NCBI RefSeq assembly: GCF_900156265.1
Contig: NZ_FTNE01000003.1
Coordinates: forward strand, 124,001 to 188,000
DNA from: Acidiphilium rubrum
GTDB lineage: Bacteria; Pseudomonadota; Alphaproteobacteria; Acetobacterales; Acetobacteraceae
Direction: 5' to 3'
Length of the DNA stretch: 64,000 nt
Shown here: positions 36,514-45,074 of the stretch, piece after piece
How the letters are laid out: every line of letters starts with the position of its first letter
Position numbering within the stretch: position 1 is the stretch's first letter
The notes under the pieces: generated by a model
What the model was told of the DNA's origin: nothing
What the model saw: only the letters and a program-made list of their open reading frames with translations
Databases searched by the model: none
Translations under genes and position numbers: made by a program

Positions 36514-37272
36514 TCACCCCACCCCCCGCGGCGTATAAACCCACGGCGTCCCCGCCTCGCGCGCCACCATCCGTGTCGCCGCACTGCCCACCAGCACCAG
36601 CGTCCGCATATCCGCCAGTGCCGGGTCCGCCGCATCCAACCGCACCACCGTTACCGCCTCATCCGCGCGGCTCACGGCGGTCGCGAAAATCACCGGCACC
36701 GATCCGGGCAGCACGCCGCGCAGCACCTCGAAACACCGCCCGATCTGCCACGGCCGCGCCCGCGACGCCGGATTATACAGCGCGAGCACGAACCCCGCGC
36801 CCGCCGCCGCAACCAACCGCTGCTCGACCAGGTCCCACGGTTTCAGATTATCCGAGAGCGAGATCGCACAAAAATCATGCCCCAGCGGCGCGCCCACCCG
36901 TGCCGCCACCGCCAGCAGCGCCGAAATCCCCGGCACCACGCTCACATCCAACGCCCGCCAGGTCGCCTCGCCATGATCGATCGCCTCGAACACCGCGCTC
37001 GCCATCGCGAACACCCCGGCATCACCGGATGACACGACCACCACCACCCGCCCCGCCGCCGCCAGCGTCAGCGCATGGCGCGCCCGGTCCAGTTCCACCC
37101 GATTATCGGTCGGGTGCTGCACCACGCCCGGCCGCGCCGGCACCCGCGCCAGGTACGGCCCATACCCGATCAGATCGGTCGCCGCCGCCAGCGCCGCCGC
37201 CGCCTGCGGCGTCTGCATCGCCGGATCGCCCGGCCCCAACCCGACCACGATCAACCGCCCCGCCCCGCTCAT
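36514..37272 (-). CDS. cobJ: Precorrin-3B C17-methyltransferase
   Basis: A 252-aa SAM-dependent methylase that contracts the ring while methylating C17. Motifs are V-V-G-L-G-P-G-D-P, D-L-I-G-Y-G-P-Y, V-S-S-G-D-A-G-V-F-A-M-A and L-A-L-Y-N-P-A-S. It is the last gene of the riboswitch-headed operon and overlaps cobI by ATGA. Confidence 0.95.
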   Translation of the reverse strand: MSGAGRLIVVGLGPGDPAMQTPQAAAALAAATDLIGYGPYLARVPARPGVVQHPTDNRVELDRARHALTLAAAGRVVVVVSSGDAGVFAMASAVFEAIDHGEATWRALDVSVVPGISALLAVAARVGAPLGHDFCAISLSDNLKPWDLVEQRLVAAAGAGFVLALYNPASRARPWQIGRCFEVLRGVLPGSVPVIFATAVSRADEAVTVVRLDAADPALADMRTLVLVGSAATRMVAREAGTPWVYTPRGVG

Positions 37273-37994
37273 CGAACGCCCTGCCGGCCGGGCACCAGGA
37301 TCATCGAAAAATACGGCGCGGTCGGCGTCACCAGGTCCCGCAGCGGCACGATCCGCTCCCCGCTCATCGTGCCCCGCTCGACATACACGGCCCGATCGAT
37401 CAGGCTGGCAAGCTCCAGCGCGCGGCGGATCTTCTCCAGATTTCGCCCCACTTTCATGATCACCGCCGCGTGCGCGCCCGAAAGCCGCGCGACCAGATCG
37501 GCCTCGTCCAGCGTGCCCGGCAGAATGCTCAGCACGTCATCGCCATGCACCATCGGCAGCCCGGCACGGCTCCAACACCCGCTCATCCCCGCCACCCCCG
37601 GCACCGTCTCGCTCCGATAGGCGCGCGCCAGCCGATCGAACAAATACATCGCCGAGCCATAGAAAAACGGATCGCCCTCGCACAGCAGCGCAACATCGTC
37701 GCCACCATCCAGCGCCGCCGCCACGGCCTCAGCGGATTTGCCGTAAAAACAATCCATTGCAACCCGATACTGCGGATCATCATGCCCGATTTCGGTGGTA
37801 TACGGATATTCGAACCGCAACTCCGCAGCCCCCGCCCCGATCAGCGACGCCGCGATGCTGCGCGCATGGCCAACCCGCCCACGCTTGGCGAAAAACGCCA
37901 CCACCGGCACCCCAGCCAGAATCCGCGCCGCCTTCAGCGTCACCAACTCCGGATCACCCGGCCCCATCCCGATCGTATAGAGCGTGCCGGTCAT
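37269..37994 (-). CDS. cobI: Precorrin-2 C20-methyltransferase
   Basis: A 241-aa SAM-dependent methylase. It has L-Y-T-I-G-M-G-P-G-D-P-E-L-V-T-L-K-A, V-V-A-F-F-A-K-R-G-R-V-G-H-A-R, L-L-C-E-G-D-P-F-F-Y-G-S and the P-G-V-A-G-M-S-G-C-W turn of CobI/CbiL. It overlaps cobH and cobJ by ATGA. Confidence 0.95.
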   Translation of the reverse strand: MTGTLYTIGMGPGDPELVTLKAARILAGVPVVAFFAKRGRVGHARSIAASLIGAGAAELRFEYPYTTEIGHDDPQYRVAMDCFYGKSAEAVAAALDGGDDVALLCEGDPFFYGSAMYLFDRLARAYRSETVPGVAGMSGCWSRAGLPMVHGDDVLSILPGTLDEADLVARLSGAHAAVIMKVGRNLEKIRRALELASLIDRAVYVERGTMSGERIVPLRDLVTPTAPYFSMILVPGRQGVR

Positions 37995-38620
37995 TCCACT
38001 GGGCTCGCCAGCGCATTCACCGCCGCCGCCGCCATCGCGCTGCCGCCGCGCCGCCCGGTCACGATCACGAACGGCACCGCGCCCTGCGCCGCCAGTGCGG
38101 CCTTGGATTCCGCCGCCCCGACAAATCCCACCGGCATGCCGATGATCGCGGCGGGACGCGGCGCGCCAAGGTCGATCAATTCCAGCAGATGAAACAGCGC
38201 GGTCGGCGCATTACCGATCGCCACCACCGCACCGCCCAGCCGCTCACCCCATAAATCGAGCGCCGCCGCCGAGCGCGTATTGCCGATCGCCGCCGCCAGC
38301 GCCGGCACCTCGGCATCGCGCAAGGTGCAGATCACCGAATTTCCCGCCGGCAGCCGCGCCCTGGTGATGCCATGCGCGACCATCTCGGAATCGCACAACA
38401 CCGGCGCCCCCGCCCGCAGCGCCGCCGCCGCCGCATCGGCGAACCCCGGCGAAAACCGCAAATCCCGCACCACATCGACCATGCCGCACGCGTGGATCAC
38501 CCGCACCGCCACCAGCGCCTCGCCCGGCGGCCACCCGCCGAGATCGGCCTCAGCGCGAATCGTCGCGAACGAGCGCGCGTAAATCGCCGCGCCATCGCGG
38601 ATGTAATCGTAATCACTCAT
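37991..38620 (-). CDS. cobH: Precorrin-8X methylmutase
   Basis: A 209-aa enzyme moving the C11 methyl group to C12 to make hydrogenobyrinic acid. The catalytic residue is H43 in V-I-H-A-C-G-M-V-D, the same number as in the Pseudomonas denitrificans enzyme. S-E-M-V-A-H-G-I-T and I-G-M-P-V-G-F-V-G-A-A-E-S-K are the other family blocks. Length is standard. Confidence 0.96.
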   Translation of the reverse strand: MSDYDYIRDGAAIYARSFATIRAEADLGGWPPGEALVAVRVIHACGMVDVVRDLRFSPGFADAAAAALRAGAPVLCDSEMVAHGITRARLPAGNSVICTLRDAEVPALAAAIGNTRSAAALDLWGERLGGAVVAIGNAPTALFHLLELIDLGAPRPAAIIGMPVGFVGAAESKAALAAQGAVPFVIVTGRRGGSAMAAAAVNALASPVE

Positions 38621-39735
38621 ACCGCAGCACCCGCGAGCATCCCGAACTGCGCCACCACATCCGCCAACCCGAGGCCCAGCCGCACCGGCGCATCGCCCGC
38701 CCGGCCGTCCACCACCACATCATACCGCCCGTCCCGCCCGACCAGCGTCAGCGCCGCCGCCATCGGATGCGCGCAACCCTTGGCACAACCCGAAACATGC
38801 ACATCGCAATCCGCCCCAAGTCGCGCCGCCAGCAGCGCCGCATCCGCCCGCGTATCCGTACTCGCCGCCGCACAACCCAGCCGCCCGACGCAGGCCCGCA
38901 CCCGCGCCCCCGCCGGCGCAGCGGCATCGGCATCGGCACGCGCCCCCGCCAACATGATCACGCGCCACGGCGTCAACCGCAGCACGCCATCCCCCGACTC
39001 AGCCCTATCCGCGATGGCCCGCAACCGCGCCGCATCCATCGCCCCGAACGGCACCGAAACCATCGCAACACCTGGTATCCTATCCACAGTCACCGCCGCA
39101 CTGCCCCGCGCCGCAGCCTCCACCCCCGGAAACATCTCCCGCATCCGCGCCACCCCGGCCCGCAGCCAGTCGCGCAGCCACCCCTCGACCACGCCCACCA
39201 CCGCATCGGTCGCACAAAACACCGCGTGCGGATCACCATCCCGCCGCAGCACCCAGCCCGCGTCCTGCATCGCCGGGGCTGCCGCCGTCATCGCGATATC
39301 CGCCCCGATCGCGCCCAGCCCCGCCGCCCCACCGCCATCGAGCGTGATGAAAAACTTCTCCGCCCGGCCGCTCACCTCCGGCAGCGCCGCGATCACCGCA
39401 CCCAACCGCGCCGCCAACACCTCACCCGCCGGATGCGCCGCCGGATCGACCCCGAGCAACGGCGCCGTCAGCAGCCCCGGCCGCCGCACCGGCTGGTCCA
39501 GCGGCCCGATCATCGCCGCCGCCGCCGCCGCCGATGCCGCGCTGAACCCGCGCAGCTGCAAATTGCCCCGATTGGTCAGCTCGATCGCGCCATTGCCGTG
39601 CCGCGCCGCCGCATCGGCGACCAACCGCGCCTCGGCCGCGCTCAACCGTGCGAGACGCGGCCGCAGCCGCACCAGCAGCCCATCCGCCGCCGGCATCGGC
39701 TCAGCCAGGCTCGGGCACCAACCGCGCAGGCTCAC
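38617..39735 (-). CDS. cobG: Precorrin-3B synthase (O2-dependent)
   Basis: A 372-aa sulfite/nitrite-reductase-like iron-sulfur protein that uses O2 to form precorrin-3B, the hallmark of the aerobic pathway. Candidate cluster ligands are C282, C288, C317 and C321 (G-C-A-K-G-C-A-H-P). E-L-T-N-R-G-N-L-Q-L-R-G lies near 52-63. It is a little shorter than the Pseudomonas enzyme. I chose the GTG that overlaps the cobN stop. Its presence means the host makes cobalamin under oxygen. Confidence 0.93.
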   Translation of the reverse strand: MSLRGWCPSLAEPMPAADGLLVRLRPRLARLSAAEARLVADAAARHGNGAIELTNRGNLQLRGFSAASAAAAAAMIGPLDQPVRRPGLLTAPLLGVDPAAHPAGEVLAARLGAVIAALPEVSGRAEKFFITLDGGGAAGLGAIGADIAMTAAAPAMQDAGWVLRRDGDPHAVFCATDAVVGVVEGWLRDWLRAGVARMREMFPGVEAAARGSAAVTVDRIPGVAMVSVPFGAMDAARLRAIADRAESGDGVLRLTPWRVIMLAGARADADAAAPAGARVRACVGRLGCAAASTDTRADAALLAARLGADCDVHVSGCAKGCAHPMAAALTLVGRDGRYDVVVDGRAGDAPVRLGLGLADVVAQFGMLAGAAV

Positions 39736-42700
39736 GCCACCGCCTCCAGCACAGCGGCAACATCGTTGCGATGCGGATGCCACAAATCCTGCCCCCGCGC
39801 GTCCGCCAGCCGTGCGATAATCGCCGCCCGCGCCGCCGGATTCTCCCGCCGCAGAAACCCATCCACCACCGCATCACCCAGCATCGCGTCGAACACCAGA
39901 TCGAACTGCGCATCGAACCGCGCCGGCATCGTCGCGGCGAATCCGTGCAGCGCCGCCACCCCGCGCGCCATCTCGGCCCCGCCGCGATAACCATGCCGCA
40001 TCATCCCCGCGATCCAGCGTGGATTGGCCAACCGCCCGCGCACCACCCGCGCGACCTCCTCGGCCACCAACCGGCTGCGCGGCGCGTCCGGGCGCGACAC
40101 ATCCATATGATACAGCGCAGCCTCGCCCCCCAGCAGCACCGCCGCCGCGGCAAACCCGCCCTCATGCGCCGCGTATTCCGGACTATCGAGAATATCCGTC
40201 TCGGCATGATCCTGCTGATGCACGAACGCCCCCGCCTTGCGCACCAATTCGGCAAATCCCCCAGCATCCGCCGCGCCATCCAGCCCCTGGCCATACGCGC
40301 TCGACGATGCAGCGAGATAGGCCCGCCCCAATTCGTCGCGATCCCGCCAGCCGCCGCGCGCCAGCCGATCCGCAACGCCGCTGCCATAATCCCCTGGTGC
40401 CGCGCCATAAATCCGCGCCGTCGCCGCCCGAAACGCCTCGCCGGTCAAGTCCCGCGCCGCCGCCAACGGATTCCACGCGACCGCTTCATCCCGCGCCGCC
40501 ACCGCCCGCACCGCCGCGTCGAACAATAAAATCTGAGTCTCGAACGCATCGCGAAACAGGCCGGAAATCCGCAGCGTCACATCCACCCGCGGCCGATCCA
40601 GCACCGCCAGCGGCACGATCTCGAACCCGCCGACCCGCCCGGTCCCCGCATCCCACACCGGCGCAACACCGAGCAATATCATCGCCAGCGCCAGATCCTC
40701 ACCGCCGGTCCGCAGGCTCGCGCTGCCCCATAAATCGATCACCGCCGCCCGCAGATCATCGCCCTGATCCTGCCGATGCCGCGCCAGCAGCACGCCGGCC
40801 GCCTTCGCCGCCAGCGCCATCGCCGAACCGGTCGGGATCATGCGCGGATCGAGCGTGGTCAGATTGCGCCCGGTCGGCAGCACATCCGCCCGCCCCCGGC
40901 TCGGCGCACCGGCGGGTCCCGGCGCCACGAACCGCCCCTCGAGCGCCGCCAGCAACGCCGCCCGCTCACCGCCGCCCGACCCATCGAGCCGCGCCGCCAG
41001 ATCATCCACACCAGGGCACGCCGCCGTCAGCGCAGCCAGCATCGCCGCCCGGCCGCGCGGCGCCCGGCCGAACACGTGCAGCCCATCGCGGATCTGCAAA
41101 TCCTTGACATCGCACAAATACGCATCGAGCCGCGCCAGCGCCACATCCTCATCCGCCCCCGCCGGCACGCCGCATTCCGCGAGCCACCCGCCATCCGCCG
41201 CCTGCTCGATAATCTGGCGCCGCAACAGCGCCGCCCGCCGGCGATCCATCCCATCGGCGGCGGCATATTCATCGATCAGCCGCTCCAGCGCCGCACTCCC
41301 CGAACCCGCCGCCACCAGCGGCGGCGTCAGATGCCCGATCGTCACCGCCCCCAGCCGCCGCTTCGCCGCCGCCGCCTCGCCCGGATTATTCACAATGAAC
41401 GGATAGATCACCGGCAACCCGCGCAGCAACGCCACCGGCCAGCACGCCTCACCCAGCGCCGCCGCCTTGCCCGGCAGCCACTCCACCGTGCCATGCGTGC
41501 CCAAATGCACCAGCGCATGCACCCCGAGTTCACGCCGCAACCAAACGTAAAACGCCACATAGGCATGGCACGGCGGCAGCGCCGCATCGTGATACCCCGC
41601 CTTGCGATCGGTCAAACTCCCCCGATCCGGCTGCACCGCCACCACAACCTGCCCGCACCGCACATGCCGCAGCCGAAACACCCCCGCCACCACCGCGGCA
41701 TCCGCCTCCGGCTCACCCCAGGCCGCCAGCATCGCATCCCGCAACGCCTCAGGCAGGTCCCTGAAATACTGCCGATAATCCGCCACCGCGAGCACCGCAC
41801 CCGGCGCGTCATGGCACAACCCAAGCACCAGCGCCGCCGCATCCACCGGCGCGCCGCACGCATACCCAGCGCCCGCCATATCCTCGATCATCGCCGCCAG
41901 GCTCGCGAAACAATCGAGCCCCACCGCGTGCCCAATCTCACCCGAACCAACCTCACCCGAACCCGCCCCATCCACCCCGGGATAATCCGAAATCACCACC
42001 GCCACCCGCCGCTCGGCCACGCCCGCCCGCGCCAGCCGCACCCACCCCGCCGCCCGATCCGCCGCCAGCGCCACCCCCGCCGGATCGGGCCGGTTGATCA
42101 CCCGGGCAAACTCCAGCCCCGCAACCTCTTCCACCGCCGCCTTGAACGAAATCGCCGTGGTCAGCAGCCGCCCATCCAGCTCCGGCAACGCCACCTGCAT
42201 CGCCAGATCGGTTTGCGAAACACCGCGAAACCCCGCCCCGCCCGCATCGAACGAAGCCGACAAAATCACCTGCAACACCGGCACATCAGCAAAATCCAGC
42301 ACGAACCCCGCGCCAGCCCGCGCCGCAAACCCCGTCGCATTCAAAACAATCGCCGGCCGCACCACCGCCAGCCGCGCCGCAATGAAATCCGCCGCCGCCG
42401 CATCCTTCAAACTCGCGACGAACCAAACCTCCACCGCCATCCCGCGCGCCGCCAGCGCCGCGGCCAACGCCTCGACCGGCGCGGTATCCCCCGCCAGCAC
42501 GTGCGAGCGATACACCACCACAACCGCCACCGGCCGCCCGCGTGCCTCCGCCGGCACCCCGAACACCCCCGCCGCCGGCAACGCCACCGGCATCACCCCG
42601 GCATCCTCACCCACCCCCGCCAGATGCGCCGCCAACCCCAGCGCCGCCGCCATGTTCGCTGTCCCCCCCTCGCGCAGAAACCCCGCCATCCGCGCCCGCA

Positions 42701-43100
42701 TGGCCCCGCCGATGGTCGACATCGCAGCGAGCCGCGCATCCACCCGCCCATCACCCTCGATCATGATCAGCGCAATCCCGGCCGCCCGGCATACCCGCGC
42801 CACCTCCGCGCAGCCATACGCCCAGTAATCCACCCCGCCGAGAATACGGATCACCACGCACCGCGCCCGCGCGATCACCTGCTCGACATATAAATCCACC
42901 GAAAGCGGATGCCGCAGCCGCACCAAATTCGCCAGCCGCAAGCTCGGCCGCGCCTCGCCCATCGCCTGCCAGGCCTGCGCCATCCCGCCCAGATCACTGT
43001 CGGAAAACGACAGCATGACAATATCCGCGGCACTCTGCCCCAGATCGACCGCGGCCTCCTGATCATCCAGCGTCGCCGTCTCGCGGACGAGCAGATGCAT
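39732..43100 (-). CDS. cobN: Aerobic cobaltochelatase subunit CobN
   Basis: A 1122-aa large subunit of the ATP-dependent cobaltochelatase, homologous to ChlH, which binds hydrogenobyrinate a,c-diamide. Family blocks include W-L-P-G-K-A-A-A-L-G-E-A-C-W-P, H-L-G-T-H-G-T-V-E-W-L-P and V-N-N-P-G-E-A-A-A-A-K-R-R. Partner subunits CobS and CobT (MoxR-like ATPase and VWA protein) are not in the window. I chose the Met at 43100, three bases after the cobW stop. It is somewhat shorter than the roughly 1250-residue Pseudomonas protein. Confidence 0.94.
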   Translation of the reverse strand: MHLLVRETATLDDQEAAVDLGQSAADIVMLSFSDSDLGGMAQAWQAMGEARPSLRLANLVRLRHPLSVDLYVEQVIARARCVVIRILGGVDYWAYGCAEVARVCRAAGIALIMIEGDGRVDARLAAMSTIGGAMRARMAGFLREGGTANMAAALGLAAHLAGVGEDAGVMPVALPAAGVFGVPAEARGRPVAVVVVYRSHVLAGDTAPVEALAAALAARGMAVEVWFVASLKDAAAADFIAARLAVVRPAIVLNATGFAARAGAGFVLDFADVPVLQVILSASFDAGGAGFRGVSQTDLAMQVALPELDGRLLTTAISFKAAVEEVAGLEFARVINRPDPAGVALAADRAAGWVRLARAGVAERRVAVVISDYPGVDGAGSGEVGSGEIGHAVGLDCFASLAAMIEDMAGAGYACGAPVDAAALVLGLCHDAPGAVLAVADYRQYFRDLPEALRDAMLAAWGEPEADAAVVAGVFRLRHVRCGQVVVAVQPDRGSLTDRKAGYHDAALPPCHAYVAFYVWLRRELGVHALVHLGTHGTVEWLPGKAAALGEACWPVALLRGLPVIYPFIVNNPGEAAAAKRRLGAVTIGHLTPPLVAAGSGSAALERLIDEYAAADGMDRRRAALLRRQIIEQAADGGWLAECGVPAGADEDVALARLDAYLCDVKDLQIRDGLHVFGRAPRGRAAMLAALTAACPGVDDLAARLDGSGGGERAALLAALEGRFVAPGPAGAPSRGRADVLPTGRNLTTLDPRMIPTGSAMALAAKAAGVLLARHRQDQGDDLRAAVIDLWGSASLRTGGEDLALAMILLGVAPVWDAGTGRVGGFEIVPLAVLDRPRVDVTLRISGLFRDAFETQILLFDAAVRAVAARDEAVAWNPLAAARDLTGEAFRAATARIYGAAPGDYGSGVADRLARGGWRDRDELGRAYLAASSSAYGQGLDGAADAGGFAELVRKAGAFVHQQDHAETDILDSPEYAAHEGGFAAAAVLLGGEAALYHMDVSRPDAPRSRLVAEEVARVVRGRLANPRWIAGMMRHGYRGGAEMARGVAALHGFAATMPARFDAQFDLVFDAMLGDAVVDGFLRRENPAARAAIIARLADARGQDLWHPHRNDVAAVLEAVA

Positions 43101-43102
43101 CG

Positions 43103-44146
43103 CTACGCCGCAACCGTCTCGGAACCGATCGCCGCCTCGATCGCCGACCGATCCAGCCCGCTCAGCCCGATCACCACGACATCCCCGCGCCGCACCTCGC
43201 CCGCCGCCCACGCCCGATCGAAATGCCAGGTGAACCGCGCGCCCACCCCCTGCACCGCCAGCCGCATCGGCTTGCCCGCAATCGCCGCAAACCCCTTGAT
43301 CCGCAGCACATCATGCGCCGCCGCCACCGAACGCAGCCGCGCGATCAACCCATCGACATCATCCTGCACGCCGATGCCCACCGAAAAACTCTCGAAATCA
43401 TCATGCTCATGCGCGCCATCCTCGGCATCATGATGCGATGGCCGCGCCGCCAGATCCGCCTCCGCCGCCGCCCCCAGCCCGAACACCACCGCCGGATCAA
43501 GCTGGCCCTGCCGCGCCGCCACCAGTTTCACCGCCCGCGGCAACGCCGCCGCAATCCCCTCCCGCACCGCCGCCAATTCATCACCCGACAGCAAATCCGC
43601 CTTGTTCAGCACGATCAGATCCGCCGCCTGCAACTGATCCTCATAAACCTCGGCCAGCGGATTATCATGATCGAGCGAAGGGTCCGCCGCCCGCTGCCGC
43701 GCCACCGCCGCCGGATCATCGGCAAACCGCCCCGCCGCCACCGCCGGCCCATCCACCACCGCGATCACCCCATCCACCGTCACCCGCGTGCCGATCCCCG
43801 GCCAGGTGAACGCCTTCAGCAACGGCTTCGGAATCGCAAGCCCCGACGTCTCGATAATAATGTGCTCCGGCGGCAACGCCCGATCGAGCAGCGCCGTCAT
43901 GGTAGGGATAAAATCCTCCGCCACCGTGCAGCACAAACACCCGTTCGCCAGCTCCACGATATCCTCATCGCCGCACGCCTCGATGCCGCACCGCCGCAGC
44001 GTCTCGCCATCAACCCCCAGCGCCCCGAACTCATTGACAATCACCGCAATCCGCCGCCCGCCCGCATGCGCCAGCAAATGGCGCAGCAGCGTCGTCTTCC
44101 CCGCCCCCAGAAACCCCGTGATGATCGTCGCCGGCACCTTGCTCAT
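43103..44146 (-). CDS. cobW: CobW (COG0523 GTPase, metal chaperone family)
   Basis: A 347-aa G3E-family GTPase, thought to deliver cobalt to the aerobic pathway. The P-loop is at residues 11-19 (G-F-L-G-A-G-K-T-T), the metal-binding C-x-C-C is C70, C72, C73 (N-G-C-L-C-C-T) and N-K-A-D is the guanine site. A His/Asp-rich segment (H-H-D-A-E-D-G-A-H-E-H-D-D) may add metal sites. The start Met overlaps the DUF1636 stop. Location under a B12 riboswitch between DUF1636 and cobN favours a true cobalt role. Confidence 0.94.
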   Translation of the reverse strand: MSKVPATIITGFLGAGKTTLLRHLLAHAGGRRIAVIVNEFGALGVDGETLRRCGIEACGDEDIVELANGCLCCTVAEDFIPTMTALLDRALPPEHIIIETSGLAIPKPLLKAFTWPGIGTRVTVDGVIAVVDGPAVAAGRFADDPAAVARQRAADPSLDHDNPLAEVYEDQLQAADLIVLNKADLLSGDELAAVREGIAAALPRAVKLVAARQGQLDPAVVFGLGAAAEADLAARPSHHDAEDGAHEHDDFESFSVGIGVQDDVDGLIARLRSVAAAHDVLRIKGFAAIAGKPMRLAVQGVGARFTWHFDRAWAAGEVRRGDVVVIGLSGLDRSAIEAAIGSETVAA

Positions 44147-44529
44147 TCCGCAGCCTCCCGCATCCCCGACTCGATCGACGGCACCCGGCCCACGATCATA
44201 TCCTTCAACGAAGCCGCCCGGCGCGACGGCATGATCGTCCCGCTGCCCGACGCCACATAAGACCGCGCATAATCCATCAGATCGCCCGCCATCTCCGGCC
44301 GCAACCCGCCCAACAGATAACTCCATTTCCCCGGCATCGAAATCGCCGCCGAACACCCAAGCGCACACATCGCCAGGCACTCGACCCCGCGCAGCACAAC
44401 CGGCGCCCCATCGGCGCACCCCTCGAGCGCGGCATACAAATCCGCCCCCATCGGCACCCCACCAGGCTCCAACGGCAAACCAGCCCGGCACGTGATACAA
44501 ACATGCAAATGCGCAACCGCGTCAGTCAT
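44143..44529 (-). CDS. DUF1636 protein, ferredoxin-like, first gene of the B12-riboswitch operon
   Basis: A 128-aa protein of the DUF1636 family. Five cysteines (C11, C14, C51, C55, C59) form C-I-T-C and C-L-A-M-C-A-L-G-C, resembling thioredoxin-like [2Fe-2S] ferredoxins or a metal-binding site. DUF1636 genes are often next to cobW, which suggests electron supply or cobalt handling for the pathway, but no function is proven. The start is the Met at 44529; the riboswitch ends about 165 bases upstream. Confidence 0.82.
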   Translation of the reverse strand: MTDAVAHLHVCITCRAGLPLEPGGVPMGADLYAALEGCADGAPVVLRGVECLAMCALGCSAAISMPGKWSYLLGGLRPEMAGDLMDYARSYVASGSGTIMPSRRAASLKDMIVGRVPSIESGMREAAE

Positions 44530-44695
44530 CGAACCCCCGGACGGAACCCTCCGCCATGCAACAGGCAACGATCACTGAGCGTCCCGGCCCGCCAAAACGG
44601 CAAACCGAAAGACGACGTTTTCACGCGTCGCTGTCATCAGGACACCCCGCCCGAGACACGTTCAGCCCAACCAGGCAACACGCCCAGCCGCAGAT

Positions 44696-44868
44696 GGCAG
44701 GTCTCCTGGCTCACAGCGCCGGGGATCGATCCCCATGGTTCCCATCGCCTTCCCGGAAAACACCCAGTGGCAAAATGACGAAAACCGCGCCGCTTACAGT
44801 TGCGGGGGCAGCCGTGGCCTTACACCACGTTCCCTATTCACCTCCCTCGCGGGAGGACCATCACACCC
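44696..44868 (-). promoter_or_regulatory. Cobalamin riboswitch
   Basis: Read on the minus strand, the element contains GAATAGGGAAC, then GGCTGCCCCCGCAACTGTAA, then GCCACTGGG, then CGGGAAGGCG and finally the B12 box AGCCAGGAGACCTGCC. These are the conserved cobalamin-riboswitch core blocks in the right order. It lies about 165 bases upstream of DUF1636-cobW-cobN-cobG-cobH-cobI-cobJ and should repress them when adenosylcobalamin is plentiful. It is the only copy I find in the window. Confidence 0.95.
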
Positions 44869-44928
44869 CATCCATACAAGCCCCGCACAACGCATGTCAA
44901 AACGATCGCGAGCAAGGCAAGGCAAGGC

Positions 44929-44962
44929 CTTCTTTTTTGAAAAAAAGAAGCAAAAAACTTTT
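44929..44962 (+). repeat. T-tract palindrome repeat, copy 6
   Basis: CTTCT6-G-A7-GAAG then C-A6-C-T4. It sits between the divergently read riboswitch and the restriction-methylation gene, upstream of both. Confidence 0.78.
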
Positions 44963-44989
44963 ATGAATCAAACCACCCCAGACCCGTAG

Positions 44990-45013
44990 GGTGGGTATCC
45001 CTTGATACCCACC
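44990..45013. repeat. Perfect hairpin, GATGGGC-family variant
   Basis: GGTGGGTATC - CCTT - GATACCCACC: a 10-bp perfect stem with a 4-base loop, preceded by CGTAG. The layout (GTAGG, TGGG, CTTG, CCCA) parallels the GATGGGC palindromes at 57221 and 63070. It lies about 60 bases before the restriction-methylation start. Confidence 0.7.
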
Positions 45014-45074
45014 ACCACACCCCCAAACCCCGCCCCATTGCCCACCGCCACCACCTGCCCCACAATCCGCCCCG

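Noticed and set aside
40776-42893. 705-codon plus-strand open frame opposite cobN
   Set aside because: Its translation is almost entirely Arg/His/Pro/Gln, the mirror of a GC-rich coding strand, and it lies wholly within cobN.
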